From: Streptomyces sp. NBC_00576
GTDB lineage: Bacteria; Actinomycetota; Actinomycetes; Streptomycetales; Streptomycetaceae
NCBI RefSeq assembly: GCF_036345175.1
Contig: NZ_CP107780.1
Coordinates: 8,308,001-8,372,000, forward strand
Direction of reading: 5' to 3'
Length of the DNA stretch: 64,000 nt
In this document: in pieces, positions 42,886-51,357 of the stretch
Layout of the letters: each line of letters opens with the position of its first letter
Numbering within the stretch: the stretch's first letter is position 1
Notes under the pieces: model-generated
Database searches by the model: none
Seen by the model: the letters and a program-made list of their open reading frames with translations, nothing else
What the model was told of the DNA's origin: nothing
Program-made: the position numbers and the translations under genes

Positions 42886-44079
42886 ATGCGCACAATCCTC
42901 CTCACCGGCCCAGGCGGCTCGGGCCGCACCACCCTCGCCGCGGCCACCGCACTGACCGCGGCGCGCGACGGCACCCCCACCCTCGTCCTCAGCACCGACC
43001 GCACCGACACCCTCGGCGCCGCCCTCGGCACCCAGACCGGCCCCACCCCCGTCTCCGTCCCGGGCGTCCCCCACCTCACCGCCTGGCGACCCGACGCCGC
43101 CGAACGCTTCCGCGCCGACCTCGCCGCCTTCCAGGACCGCGCCGCGAACGCCCTCGACTTCCTCGGCGCCTCCCGGCTCGACCCCGAGGAACTCACCCCC
43201 CTCCCCGGCGCCGAGGAACTCGCCCTGCTGCGCGCCCTGCGCGACGCCGCGCTCTCGGAGGCGTACGACCTCCTCGTCGTCGACCTCCCGCCCACCCCGC
43301 AGGCCCTCGCCCTCCTCGCCCTCCCCGACGAACTCCGCCGCTACCTGCGCCGTCTCCTCCCGGCCGAACGCCAGGCCGCCCGCGCCCTGCGCCCCGTACT
43401 CGGCCGCCTCGCCGGCGTCCCGATGCCCTCGGAGTGGCTGTACGAGGCCGCCGCCCGCTGGGACGTGGAACTGGCCGCCACCGCCGCGGTCGTCGAGGAC
43501 CAGGACACCGTCGTACGACTGGTCGCCGAACCCGGCCCGGCCGGCACCGACGCCGTACGCGCCGCCACCACCGGCCTCGCCCTGCGCGGCCTGCGCGCGG
43601 AAGTGCTGATCGCCAACCGCGTCCTGCCGGAGCCCTCGATGGACCCCTGGCTCGCCTCCGTCACCGCCCAGCAGCGCAAGACGATCGACGAATGGGCCGA
43701 GTCGGCAGAGTCCACCGAGACGTACGCCCTCCACCAGGTGGCGCACCTCGGACACGACCCGCGCGGCACCGACGACCTGGCCGCCCTGCGCGCACCCGCC
43801 GTCAACCGGACCCCCGCCCCCATCGAGTGGCCCGTCACCGACCACCTCGCCGACGACGGCGTGCTCCTCTGGCACATCCCGCTGCCCGGCGCGATACGCG
43901 ACGAGCTCGACCTGGTCCGGCGCGGCGACGAACTCGTCCTCACCGTCGGCCCGTTCCGCCGTATCGTGCCGCTGCCCTCGGCACTGCGCCGCTGCACGGT
44001 GGCCGGCGCCGCCCTCCGCGACGGCGAGCTGAGGATCCGATTCACGCCGGACCCCGATCTGTGGCCGCAGGGACGATGA
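42886..44079 (+). CDS. ArsA-like P-loop ATPase
   Basis: A 397-residue member of the ArsA/GET3 family. The deviant Walker A is GPGGSGRTTLAAATA (residues 8-22). LLVVDLPPTPQALALLALP matches the switch region. The C-terminal region from about 300 forms the all-beta ArsA_HSP20-like domain (IPLPGAIRDELDLVRRGDEL). No arsenic genes are nearby and the metal-binding cysteines of ArsA are absent. The role may be in protein targeting or another NTP-driven task. TACCGT lies 8 nt before ATG 42886, with no ribosome site. Confidence 0.85.
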   Translation: MRTILLTGPGGSGRTTLAAATALTAARDGTPTLVLSTDRTDTLGAALGTQTGPTPVSVPGVPHLTAWRPDAAERFRADLAAFQDRAANALDFLGASRLDPEELTPLPGAEELALLRALRDAALSEAYDLLVVDLPPTPQALALLALPDELRRYLRRLLPAERQAARALRPVLGRLAGVPMPSEWLYEAAARWDVELAATAAVVEDQDTVVRLVAEPGPAGTDAVRAATTGLALRGLRAEVLIANRVLPEPSMDPWLASVTAQQRKTIDEWAESAESTETYALHQVAHLGHDPRGTDDLAALRAPAVNRTPAPIEWPVTDHLADDGVLLWHIPLPGAIRDELDLVRRGDELVLTVGPFRRIVPLPSALRRCTVAGAALRDGELRIRFTPDPDLWPQGR

Positions 44080-44136
44080 ACGGCGTACGTCCATTCGGGT
44101 ACCGTCGGAGAGACGAACCGTAGTCAGGAGCCCGCC

Positions 44137-44640
44137 ATGAGCGAAGAGCGCCCCACGTCCGACGCCGCTCGGGAGGAGGCGGCCGAAGAGGCACCGTACG
44201 AGACGCCCGCCACCGACGCCGACGCGTGGGCGAAGGCCTGCGCCGAGGACCTCGAAGCGGAGAAGGCGCGCCGCCGGGCCCGGTACGGCCCGCCGCCCGG
44301 ATCCGCCGCCGAGGAACTGCGCAAGCTCGTCGACGCCGTCTCGGACAAGCTGTCGTCCCTCCAGTCACCGCTGCTCGGCGCGGTCGCCCAGGGCACCGCC
44401 CAACAGGTGGTGCAGCAGGTCGTCCAGCAGGCCAAGGCCGCCGTGGAACCGGTGATCGAACGCAACCCGGACGTCTTCGACCACCTGGCAGCCGCGGGCA
44501 ACGAACTGCTCGCCGCCTACCGCTCGGCCGTCGAGTCCCAGGAACGCCGCTGGACGACCCGGGAGACCGATCGCGGAAGGAAGCGGGGCGAGGACCGGGG
44601 CGAGGGCACCGGCTCCGGCGAGCGCATCGACCTGGACTGA
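44137..44640 (+). CDS. Hypothetical protein, DUF5304 type
   Basis: A 167-residue soluble, highly charged protein. An acidic N-terminus is followed by a helical middle (ELRKLVDAVSDKLSSL; AQQVVQQVVQQAKAAVEPVI) and a basic/acidic disordered tail. I recall this type between the ArsA-like gene and glkA in other streptomycetes, annotated DUF5304. ATG 44137 has CAGGAG upstream. Function unknown. Confidence 0.75.
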   Translation: MSEERPTSDAAREEAAEEAPYETPATDADAWAKACAEDLEAEKARRRARYGPPPGSAAEELRKLVDAVSDKLSSLQSPLLGAVAQGTAQQVVQQVVQQAKAAVEPVIERNPDVFDHLAAAGNELLAAYRSAVESQERRWTTRETDRGRKRGEDRGEGTGSGERIDLD

Positions 44641-44754
44641 CAGCCCCTGAGTCCACGTCCCGCCGGCCTGCCCACCGTGCGGACGACAGGAACCCGGCGA
44701 CAGGGCCTCGGGTACCGTTGTCCGTAGCGGGGCTCGACCGAAACTGAGGGATTC

Positions 44755-45708
44755 ATGGGACTCACCATCGGCGTCGACATCGGCGGCACGAAGATCGCGG
44801 CCGGCGTGGTCGACGAGGAAGGCAACATCCTCTCGACCCACAAGGTGCCGACCCCGGGCACGCCCGAGGGCATCGTGGACGCCATCGCCGCCGCCGTCGA
44901 GGGCGCGCGCGCCGGGCACGAGATCGTGGGCGTCGGCATCGGCGCGGCCGGATACGTGAACCGTCAGCGTTCCACGGTCTACTTCGCGCCCAACATCGAC
45001 TGGCGCGAGGAACCGCTGAAGGACAAGGTCGAGGCACGCGTGGGGCTGCCGGTCGTCGTCGAGAACGACGCGAACGCGGCGGCATGGGGCGAGTACAAGT
45101 TCGGGGCAGGCAAGGGCCACCGCAACGTCATCTGCATCACCCTCGGCACCGGCCTCGGCGGCGGCATCATCATCGGCAACAAGCTGCGCCGCGGCCACTT
45201 CGGCGTGGCCGCCGAGTTCGGCCACATCCGCGTGGTTCCGGACGGGCTGCTGTGCGGCTGTGGCAGCCAGGGCTGCTGGGAGCAGTACGCGTCGGGGCGC
45301 GCCCTGGTCCGGTACGCGAAGCAGCGCGCCAACGCGACCCCCGAGAACGCCGAGCTGCTGCTCTCCCTGGGCGACGGCACCCCCGAGGGCATCGAGGGCA
45401 AGCACATCTCGATGGCCGCGAGACAGGGCGACGCCGTCGCCGTCGACTCGTACCGCGAACTCGCCCGCTGGGCCGGCTCGGGCCTCGCCGACCTGGCCTC
45501 CCTCTTCGACCCCTCCGCCTTCATCGTCGGCGGCGGCCTCTCGGACGAGGGCGAACTGGTCCTCGACCCCATCCGCAGGTCCTACAAGCGCTGGCTGGTA
45601 GGCGGCAACTGGCGACCCGTCGCGGACGTCATCGCCGCCCAACTGGGCAACAAGGCAGGCATGGTGGGCGCGGCAGACCTGGCGCGGGAACCCGACCCGA
45701 TCATGTAG
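44755..45708 (+). CDS. glkA: ROK-family glucokinase
   Basis: A 317-residue glucose kinase, the same length as S. coelicolor GlkA. It phosphorylates glucose with ATP and is needed for carbon catabolite repression in Streptomyces. IGVDIGGTKIAAGVVD is the phosphate-binding loop. VVENDANAAAWGE holds the catalytic Asp. CITLGTGLGGGI and the zinc-binding ROK motif with CGCGSQGCWEQYASG follow. ATG 44755 is used. The preceding gap has possible -10 TACCGT. A terminator follows. Confidence 0.97.
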   Translation: MGLTIGVDIGGTKIAAGVVDEEGNILSTHKVPTPGTPEGIVDAIAAAVEGARAGHEIVGVGIGAAGYVNRQRSTVYFAPNIDWREEPLKDKVEARVGLPVVVENDANAAAWGEYKFGAGKGHRNVICITLGTGLGGGIIIGNKLRRGHFGVAAEFGHIRVVPDGLLCGCGSQGCWEQYASGRALVRYAKQRANATPENAELLLSLGDGTPEGIEGKHISMAARQGDAVAVDSYRELARWAGSGLADLASLFDPSAFIVGGGLSDEGELVLDPIRRSYKRWLVGGNWRPVADVIAAQLGNKAGMVGAADLAREPDPIM

Positions 45709-45729
45709 ACACGCGCTGACTGCAACCGG

Positions 45730-45766
45730 CCCGCCGTACCTCAAAGAAGAGGAACGGCGGGTTTTT
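45730..45766 (+). terminator. Terminator after glkA
   Basis: CCCGCCGT-ACCTC pairs with GAGGA-ACGGCGGG around AAAGAA and is followed by TTTTT. Confidence 0.9.
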
Positions 45767-45788
45767 CACACCGGTGGGGGGCAGCAAC

Positions 45789-45865
45789 CCAGGGGCGCGG
45801 GGCTCTGTCGTTGTGCGGCTCCGCCGCGTGGGCGCGACAAGCCCCCACCGGCCGTCACCGCGGCC
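45789..45865. repeat. Dispersed intergenic repeat, family B copy 3
   Basis: Starts CCAGGGGCGCGGGGCTCTG, then TGCGGCTCCGCCGCGTGGG and CGCGACAAGCCCCCACC. Close to copy 2. It lies between the glkA terminator and the next gene. Confidence 0.75.
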
Positions 45866-45931
45866 AACTACCGCACCTCCCACGGCGAGTTACCGGTATT
45901 CCCCTTACCCCACCTCCGTATCTTGACCAAC

Positions 45932-46687
45932 ATGGCGACGAACCCCCCGCTCCCCACCCCCCGCACAGACCCTGACGGTTCCGCCGTCATCCGAGTCCTC
46001 AGCTACAACATCCGCTCGATGCGCGACGACACCACCGCCCTCGCCCGCGTCATCACGGCCTGCGCCCCCGACCTCGTCCTCATCCAGGAAGCCCCCCGCT
46101 TCTTCCGCTGGCGCAAGCATCTGGCCCGCCTCGCGGCCGCCTCCGGCCAGGTACTCCTCGCCGGCGGAGCCACCGCCGCAGGCCCCGCACTCCTCTGCTC
46201 CCTGCGCGCCACCGTCGAACGCACCGAGGACGTCCTCCTCCCCCTCACCCCCGGCCAGCACCGGCGCGGCTTCGCCACGGCAGTGGTCCGCTTCGGGGGC
46301 GCCCGGCTCGGCGTACTGAGCTGTCACCTCAGCCTGCAGAAGGATGAGCGGTACGAGCAGTCCGGACTGCTCCTCGACCGCCTCGCCGCGCTGGACGTAC
46401 CGCACGCCGTCGCGGGCGGCGACCTCAACGAACGCCCCGCCGGCCGCAGCTTCCAGCGACTGGCGACCGGCCTCCAGGACTGCTGGGCCACCGCCCCCTG
46501 GGGCACGGAGTACACCTCGACGCCCACCGACCCGCACCAGCGGATCGACGCGATCCTGGCCACGCCGGGCATCGAGGTCCTCGGCTGCGGGGTGCCGTCT
46601 GGCCACCCGGGGGTGCTGGCGTCAGACCTGAGGGCAGCGACGGATCACCTGCCCGTGCTGGCGGCACTGCGCGTACCGGCATCCTGA
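45932..46687 (+). CDS. Endonuclease/exonuclease/phosphatase-family protein
   Basis: A 251-residue EEP-fold hydrolase. The conserved blocks are RVLSYNIRSM, LVLIQEAPRF with the metal-binding Glu, LSCHLSLQ, VAGGDLNERP with catalytic Asp and Asn, and the final ATDHLPVLAAL with Asp-His. There is no signal peptide. It could cleave nucleic acid, inositol phosphate or sphingomyelin-like phosphodiesters. ATG 45932 is chosen; TATCTT lies 7 nt upstream. Its final codons are duplicated in diverged form just downstream. Confidence 0.85.
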   Translation: MATNPPLPTPRTDPDGSAVIRVLSYNIRSMRDDTTALARVITACAPDLVLIQEAPRFFRWRKHLARLAAASGQVLLAGGATAAGPALLCSLRATVERTEDVLLPLTPGQHRRGFATAVVRFGGARLGVLSCHLSLQKDERYEQSGLLLDRLAALDVPHAVAGGDLNERPAGRSFQRLATGLQDCWATAPWGTEYTSTPTDPHQRIDAILATPGIEVLGCGVPSGHPGVLASDLRAATDHLPVLAALRVPAS

Positions 46688-46745
46688 GCCCCGGCCCGCC
46701 GGGCGGAGTCGATGTCGTGTCGGTGTCGGTGTCGAGAGGAACTGC

Positions 46746-46805
46746 CTGAGGGCGGCCACGGACCACCTTCCGGTCCTGGCCGCCCTCGGAACGCCGACTG
46801 CGTGA
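46746..46805 (+). pseudogene. Duplicated 3' end of the EEP-family gene
   Basis: This segment reads LRAATDHLPVLAALGTPTA-stop, while the intact gene ends LRAATDHLPVLAALRVPAS-stop at 46687. Amino acids agree for 14 residues, but many third bases differ, so it is an old or imported copy and not a fresh tandem duplication. Only the last 20 codons remain. The short stretch between them has GTCGGT tandem units. Confidence 0.8.
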
Positions 46806-46814
46806 CAGTGGTCG

Positions 46815-47420
46815 TCAGACCACAGCCCCCCGCCCCGGATCCTCCTCGTCGTCCTCGTCGCCCTTCATCCGCATCACCAGCGTCGCGAACCCGCCGAGGA
46901 ACCCGCCGATGCCCAGCGTCGTCAGCCACCAGGTCATGTCCCAGCCCAGCAGCACGGCGAGCAGCAGCAGGACCGGGCCGCCGAGCACCGCCAGCCAGGC
47001 GAACCGGGCGGTCGTGTCGGAGGCCCCCAGCGGAGGCGGCTCCGGCGGCACGAAGTGGCCCTCGTCGTCATCGTCGAAGTCGTCCTCCGACGCGTCCGGC
47101 GTCGCGTAGTCGCGCGGCCCCCCGCCGCCGACGCCCGGGGCGAAGGCGACGGAGCTGCCCAGCGGCTTCGCGGGCTGCCCGTCGCCCTTGGCCACCTTGT
47201 CGGCGTTGCCCTTGGGGTCGGGGTCGACGGCGTCGTCGTCGGCGTCGTCGTTCGTGTCCGGTTCGAGCAGCGCCAGATCCTCGACGGACTTGAACGGCTT
47301 GGCGCCGGGCGGGTCCGGCGGCTCGTCGCCGTACGCCTCCACGATCGCGGCCCACGCGGCCGCCTCGTCGAAGGGCACACCCTTCTCCTCCGGCTCGCGG
47401 TCGGAGTCGTGCTCAGCCAC
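46815..47420 (-). CDS. Acidic hypothetical membrane protein
   Basis: A 201-residue protein. The N-terminal 130 residues are hydrophilic and very acidic (DTNDDADDDAVDPD; EDDFDDDDEGHF). Two membrane helices follow (about 140-160 and 163-185), with a short charged tail. GTG 47420 overlaps the end of the hydrolase gene by 8 nt, so the two are co-translated. No known domain was recognised. Confidence 0.78.
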   Translation of the reverse strand: MAEHDSDREPEEKGVPFDEAAAWAAIVEAYGDEPPDPPGAKPFKSVEDLALLEPDTNDDADDDAVDPDPKGNADKVAKGDGQPAKPLGSSVAFAPGVGGGGPRDYATPDASEDDFDDDDEGHFVPPEPPPLGASDTTARFAWLAVLGGPVLLLLAVLLGWDMTWWLTTLGIGGFLGGFATLVMRMKGDEDDEEDPGRGAVV

Positions 47421-48288
47421 CCGTGGCCGTCCCTTCCTGCTGCCCCACTTGGTCTCCCTGCCGGCTCTGGTGCGGCACCTGCACATCGCCGGCACCCAGC
47501 CCAACCGAGTCCTTCGACTCCTCGGACCCCTTACCGGCCGCGGGTGCGAGCCGGAGGACGAACGCGTGGCTCTCCTCGAAGATCCGGTCCGCATCATGGT
47601 CCAACGTCGCGACGTGGTAGCTCTGTTCCAGCACGGTCTCCGTCACGTCCGTGGACGACACCCGGCTCAGCACCCGGGCCGAGTCGACCGGCGGCACGAC
47701 ATGGTCCGTCCGGCTGTGCAGCAGCAGCATCGGCTGGGTGACCTGCGGCAGCTCGCCGTCGACCAGACGGTAGAACGTCCGCATCGAGTGCGCCGCGTGC
47801 AGCGGAATCCTGGGGTAGCCGACCTCAGCGACGCCTTCCTTCTTGATGTCGCTCACGATGCCGGGCACCGAGGGCACAAGATGGCGCACCACCGGAAGGG
47901 CGTACGCGGCAAGGCCGTGCACCTTGTTCGCCGGGTTGACGACCACGATGCCGCTGATCCGGTCGCCGTACCGCGCGGCGAGCCGCAGGGTCAGTGCGCC
48001 GCCCATCGACAGGCCGAAGACGAACACCTGGGTGCAGCGCTCCAGCAGGGCGCGCAGCTCGCGGTCCACCTCCGCGTACCAGTCCTGCCAGCCGGTGAGC
48101 TGCATGTCCTCCCAGCGCGTGCCGTGCCCGGGCAGCAGCGGCAGCGAAACGGTCAGTCCGCGCTCGGCGAGGTACTCCGCCCAGGGGCGCAGCGACTGCG
48201 GGGAACCGGTGAAACCGTGACAGAGCAGGACTCCGACCTCCCCGCCCTCATGGCGGTACGGCTCGGCTCCAGGAAGGACCGGCACCAT
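47413..48288 (-). CDS. Alpha/beta hydrolase, carboxylesterase/monoglyceride-lipase type
   Basis: A 291-residue hydrolase. HGFTGSPQSLRPWAEYL is the oxyanion-hole region and GLSMGGALTLRLA holds the nucleophile serine. HSRTDHVVPP holds the acid residue and SYHVATLDHDAD the histidine. The pattern is close to the Est30/monoacylglycerol-lipase group. ATG 48288 follows AGGAG; an ATG 5 codons earlier is less well placed. The C-terminal 45 residues are unrelated to the fold. Confidence 0.88.
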   Translation of the reverse strand: MVPVLPGAEPYRHEGGEVGVLLCHGFTGSPQSLRPWAEYLAERGLTVSLPLLPGHGTRWEDMQLTGWQDWYAEVDRELRALLERCTQVFVFGLSMGGALTLRLAARYGDRISGIVVVNPANKVHGLAAYALPVVRHLVPSVPGIVSDIKKEGVAEVGYPRIPLHAAHSMRTFYRLVDGELPQVTQPMLLLHSRTDHVVPPVDSARVLSRVSSTDVTETVLEQSYHVATLDHDADRIFEESHAFVLRLAPAAGKGSEESKDSVGLGAGDVQVPHQSRQGDQVGQQEGTATGG

Positions 48289-48459
48289 CGGTCTCCTGTT
48301 CATGGGGTGGGTGACTGGGGTGGGTGATCACGCATGGAAGCCACGAGGCTTCGAGGCGTACTTCACCGTACGCGACCGCACTGACACCGACCAGGGCCGT
48401 CGGGCTCTTTGACAGTGCTCCGGGTTAAGGTCTGATCCACAGACTCAGGAGGCACTCGG

Positions 48460-49215
48460 TTGCTGTACGGCGCGATGAAGGTTTCCGTCGGGATACCGCT
48501 GAAGGTCGCCTTCAGGCCCTGGGTGGAAGGCCTGGAGAACGTTCCGGCCGACGGCCCGGCGATCCTGGCGAGCAACCACCTGTCGTTCTCCGACTCCTTC
48601 TTCCTCCCCGCGGTCCTCGACCGCAAGGTCACCTTCATCGCGAAGGCCGAGTACTTCACGACGCCCGGGCTCAAGGGCCGGATGACCGCCGCCTTCTTCA
48701 AGGGCGTCGGCCAGCTCCCGGTGGACCGCTCCGGGGCGCGCGGTGCGGGCGAGGCCGCGATCAGGAGCGGTGTCGAAGTCATCGAGCGCGGTGAGCTGTT
48801 CGGCATCTATCCGGAGGGCACGCGCTCGCCCGACGGCCGCCTCTACCGGGGCAAGCCCGGCGGCCTCGCGCGCGTGGCACTCGCCACCGGGGCACCGGTC
48901 ATTCCGGTCGCGATGATCGACACCGAGAAGATCCAGCCGCCCGGCAAGGTGATGCCCAAGCTGATGCGCCCGGGCATCCGCATCGGCAAGCCGCTCGACT
49001 TCAGCCGGTACCAGGGCATGGAACACGACCGTTTCGTGCTCCGGGCCCTGACCGACGAGGTCATGTACGAAATCATGAAGCTCTCCGGCCAGGAGTACGT
49101 CGACATCTACGCGTCGGCCGCCAAGCGGCAGATCGCGGAAGCGGCGAAGGCCGAGAAACAAGCGGAGAAGCAGGCGCAGAAGGCTCTGGAGAAGGAACGG
49201 TCGGGCACCAAGTAG
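48460..49215 (+). CDS. 1-acyl-sn-glycerol-3-phosphate acyltransferase (PlsC-like)
   Basis: A 251-residue membrane-associated acyltransferase for phosphatidic acid synthesis. The catalytic NHLSFSD box (HX4D) is at about residues 39-45, and the substrate motif is YPEGTRSPDGRLYRGKPG. The C-terminal 40 residues are a Lys/Glu/Ala-rich helix. The start is TTG 48460 with AGGAGG 7 nt upstream; ATG 48475 is in frame but lacks a ribosome site. Confidence 0.92.
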   Translation: MLYGAMKVSVGIPLKVAFRPWVEGLENVPADGPAILASNHLSFSDSFFLPAVLDRKVTFIAKAEYFTTPGLKGRMTAAFFKGVGQLPVDRSGARGAGEAAIRSGVEVIERGELFGIYPEGTRSPDGRLYRGKPGGLARVALATGAPVIPVAMIDTEKIQPPGKVMPKLMRPGIRIGKPLDFSRYQGMEHDRFVLRALTDEVMYEIMKLSGQEYVDIYASAAKRQIAEAAKAEKQAEKQAQKALEKERSGTK

Positions 49216-49253
49216 CAGTACCCGGGGGCGGGTTCGGGGGATGGGCGGGGGAC

Positions 49254-50516
49254 ATGGCGGTACGTGAGAGAGCTGGACGTCCGAAGATCATGCGGATGTC
49301 GGTCGAGCAGCCGCTGTGGCGTGCGCTGGCCGGCTACCGGGTGCTCACGATGCTGTACGCGGTGGGGTTCTTCGCCACCGCCTACGACGGGTTCCGGCGT
49401 CCCTGGGTCGCCGTCGCCTACTACTGCGTCCTGTTCGTCTGGACCCTGGCCACCCTGCCCTGGGTCGCGAACGCGGCCAGCTGCACCAAGCGCTTCCTCG
49501 CCGCCGACCTCACGGTCGCCCTCACCGGCATCCTCCTCACGCCCCTCGCCGACACCCACGAACGCATCCAGTCGGGCGGCCCGACCCTGCCGTCGATATG
49601 GACCGCGGGCTCCGTGCTGGCCTTCGCGATCAAGGGCGGCTGGCGCTGGGCGGCCTTCGCCTCGACGCTGGTCGCCGCCGTGAACCTCGTCGAGCGAGGC
49701 ACCCCGGCCCGCGACACCATCCACAACGTCATCCTGGTCTGGGTCGCCTCCATCGCCATCGGGTACGTCGTCGAGGTCGCCCGCGCCTCCGAGCGCACCC
49801 TCGCCCGCGCCCTGGAGATCGAGGCCGCGACCCGGGAACGGGAGCGCCTCGCCCGGGACATCCACGACAGCGTCCTCCAGGTACTGGCGATGGTGCAGCG
49901 ACGCGGTGCCGTGCTCGGCGGCGAGGCGGGGGAACTGGGCCGGATGGCCGGCGAGCAGGAGGTCGCGCTGCGCGCCCTGGTCTCCGGCGGCCTCGTACCG
50001 GAGTCTCGGGAGCCGGACTACGGGGAGCACCAGGCGTCCGGGGCGGCCGGCACCGCCGTACGCACGGCGGGGGAGTCGGCGCCGGACTCGCCGGACCCGG
50101 TGGACCTGCGGACCCTGCTCGTCCCGTACGCCACCTCGACGATCACCCTCTCCGAGCCCGGCGCCCCCGTACCGCTCGCCAGGGCCGCCGCGAAGGAGCT
50201 GGCGGCCGCGGTCGGCGCCGCCCTGGACAACGTACGCAGGCATGCCGGGGAGGGGGCGCGGGCCTGGATCCTGGTCGAGGACGAGCCGGAATCCGTCGTC
50301 GTGACGGTGCGCGACGACGGGCCGGGCATCCCGGCGGGGCGGCTCGCGCAGGCCGAGGGCGAGGGGCGGCTCGGCGTGGCCCAGTCGATCCGCGGCCGAC
50401 TGCGCGACCTCGGCGGTGACGCGGAAGTGATCTCGGTGCCGGGGCAGGGCACGGAGGTCGAGCTGACGGTACCGAAGGACACCAGACCGGCACGGGGGAA
50501 GACGGAGCGGCGATGA
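49254..50516 (+). CDS. macS: Two-component sensor histidine kinase (MacS-like)
   Basis: A 420-residue membrane kinase of the NarL-partner type. Four or five N-terminal helices are followed by a HisKA_3 domain with His204 in RLARDIHDSVLQVLAM. The ATPase domain has AAALDNVRRHAGEG (N box) and VRDDGPGIPAGRLAQAEGEGRLG (G boxes). The MacS family N-terminus and its position next to pfkA match the MacRS pair of S. coelicolor (SCO2120/2121, as I recall), which affects morphology and actinorhodin. ATGA overlap with the regulator gene. Confidence 0.88.
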   Translation: MAVRERAGRPKIMRMSVEQPLWRALAGYRVLTMLYAVGFFATAYDGFRRPWVAVAYYCVLFVWTLATLPWVANAASCTKRFLAADLTVALTGILLTPLADTHERIQSGGPTLPSIWTAGSVLAFAIKGGWRWAAFASTLVAAVNLVERGTPARDTIHNVILVWVASIAIGYVVEVARASERTLARALEIEAATRERERLARDIHDSVLQVLAMVQRRGAVLGGEAGELGRMAGEQEVALRALVSGGLVPESREPDYGEHQASGAAGTAVRTAGESAPDSPDPVDLRTLLVPYATSTITLSEPGAPVPLARAAAKELAAAVGAALDNVRRHAGEGARAWILVEDEPESVVVTVRDDGPGIPAGRLAQAEGEGRLGVAQSIRGRLRDLGGDAEVISVPGQGTEVELTVPKDTRPARGKTERR

Positions 50517-51244
50517 CGGACACCGGGAACGAGAACGAGAACGGGCACGGGGACATGAGCGGGAACGCAGGAGAGAGTCAGGGGCCACTGAGGGTCATGG
50601 TCGTCGACGACCACCCCATGTGGCGTGACGCGGTCGCCCGGGACCTCGCCGAGTCCGGGTTCGACGTGGTCGCCACGGCGGGCGACGGCGAGCAGGCCGT
50701 ACGCCGCGCCCGGGCCGTCACACCGGACGTCCTCGTGCTCGACCTCAACCTGCCCGCCAAACCCGGCGTCCAGGTGTGCAAGGAGGTCGTCGGGGCCAAC
50801 CCCGCCCTGCGCGTCCTGGTCCTCTCGGCGAGCGGCGAGCACGCCGACGTCCTGGAGGCGGTGAAGTCGGGGGCGACCGGCTACCTGCTGAAGTCGGCCT
50901 CGACCGAGGAACTGATCGACGCGGTGCGCCGTACGGCGGTCGGCGACCCGGTGTTCACCCCGGGCCTGGCCGGTCTGGTCCTCGGCGAGTACCGTCGCCT
51001 GGCCTCCGAACCGGCCCCGGCCGCGGGCGCCGACGAACCCAAGGCCCCGCAGCTCACCGACCGCGAGACGGAGGTGCTGCGGCTGGTGGCCAAGGGCCTC
51101 AGCTACAAGCAGATCGCCGAACGCCTGGTGATCTCGCACCGCACGGTCCAGAACCACGTCCAGAACACCCTGGGCAAGCTGCAACTGCACAACAGGGTGG
51201 AACTGGTGCGGTACGCGATACAGCGCGGCCTGGACGACGAGTGA
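50513..51244 (+). CDS. macR: LuxR/NarL-family response regulator (MacR-like)
   Basis: A 243-residue regulator. Asp32/Asp33 and phosphoacceptor Asp77 (VLVLDLNLP) are in the receiver domain. The effector HTH (about 175-235) reads LTDREVEVLRL-like (here LTDRETEVLRLVAKGLSYKQ) and ISHRTVQNHVQNTLGKL. The first 24 residues are a low-complexity Asn/Glu/Gly leader encoded by GAACGA-type repeats. Translationally coupled to the kinase. Name by position and homology to MacR. Confidence 0.88.
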   Translation: MTDTGNENENGHGDMSGNAGESQGPLRVMVVDDHPMWRDAVARDLAESGFDVVATAGDGEQAVRRARAVTPDVLVLDLNLPAKPGVQVCKEVVGANPALRVLVLSASGEHADVLEAVKSGATGYLLKSASTEELIDAVRRTAVGDPVFTPGLAGLVLGEYRRLASEPAPAAGADEPKAPQLTDRETEVLRLVAKGLSYKQIAERLVISHRTVQNHVQNTLGKLQLHNRVELVRYAIQRGLDDE

Positions 51245-51357
51245 GAAGCGGTGAGTGGCAGTGAGAGGCAGTGGGAAGCCGTGAGGAGCCTCGACGCCGA
51301 GTGAGGCGCACGTCACACTGATCCTTCGTCAGGAACCCTCGGCGAAGGGACATTTCC

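Noticed and set aside
50513..50590. GAACGA/GGGAAC tandem units at the start of the response regulator as a regulatory repeat
   Set aside because: They encode the low-complexity N-terminal leader in frame and look like simple codon slippage rather than a binding site.
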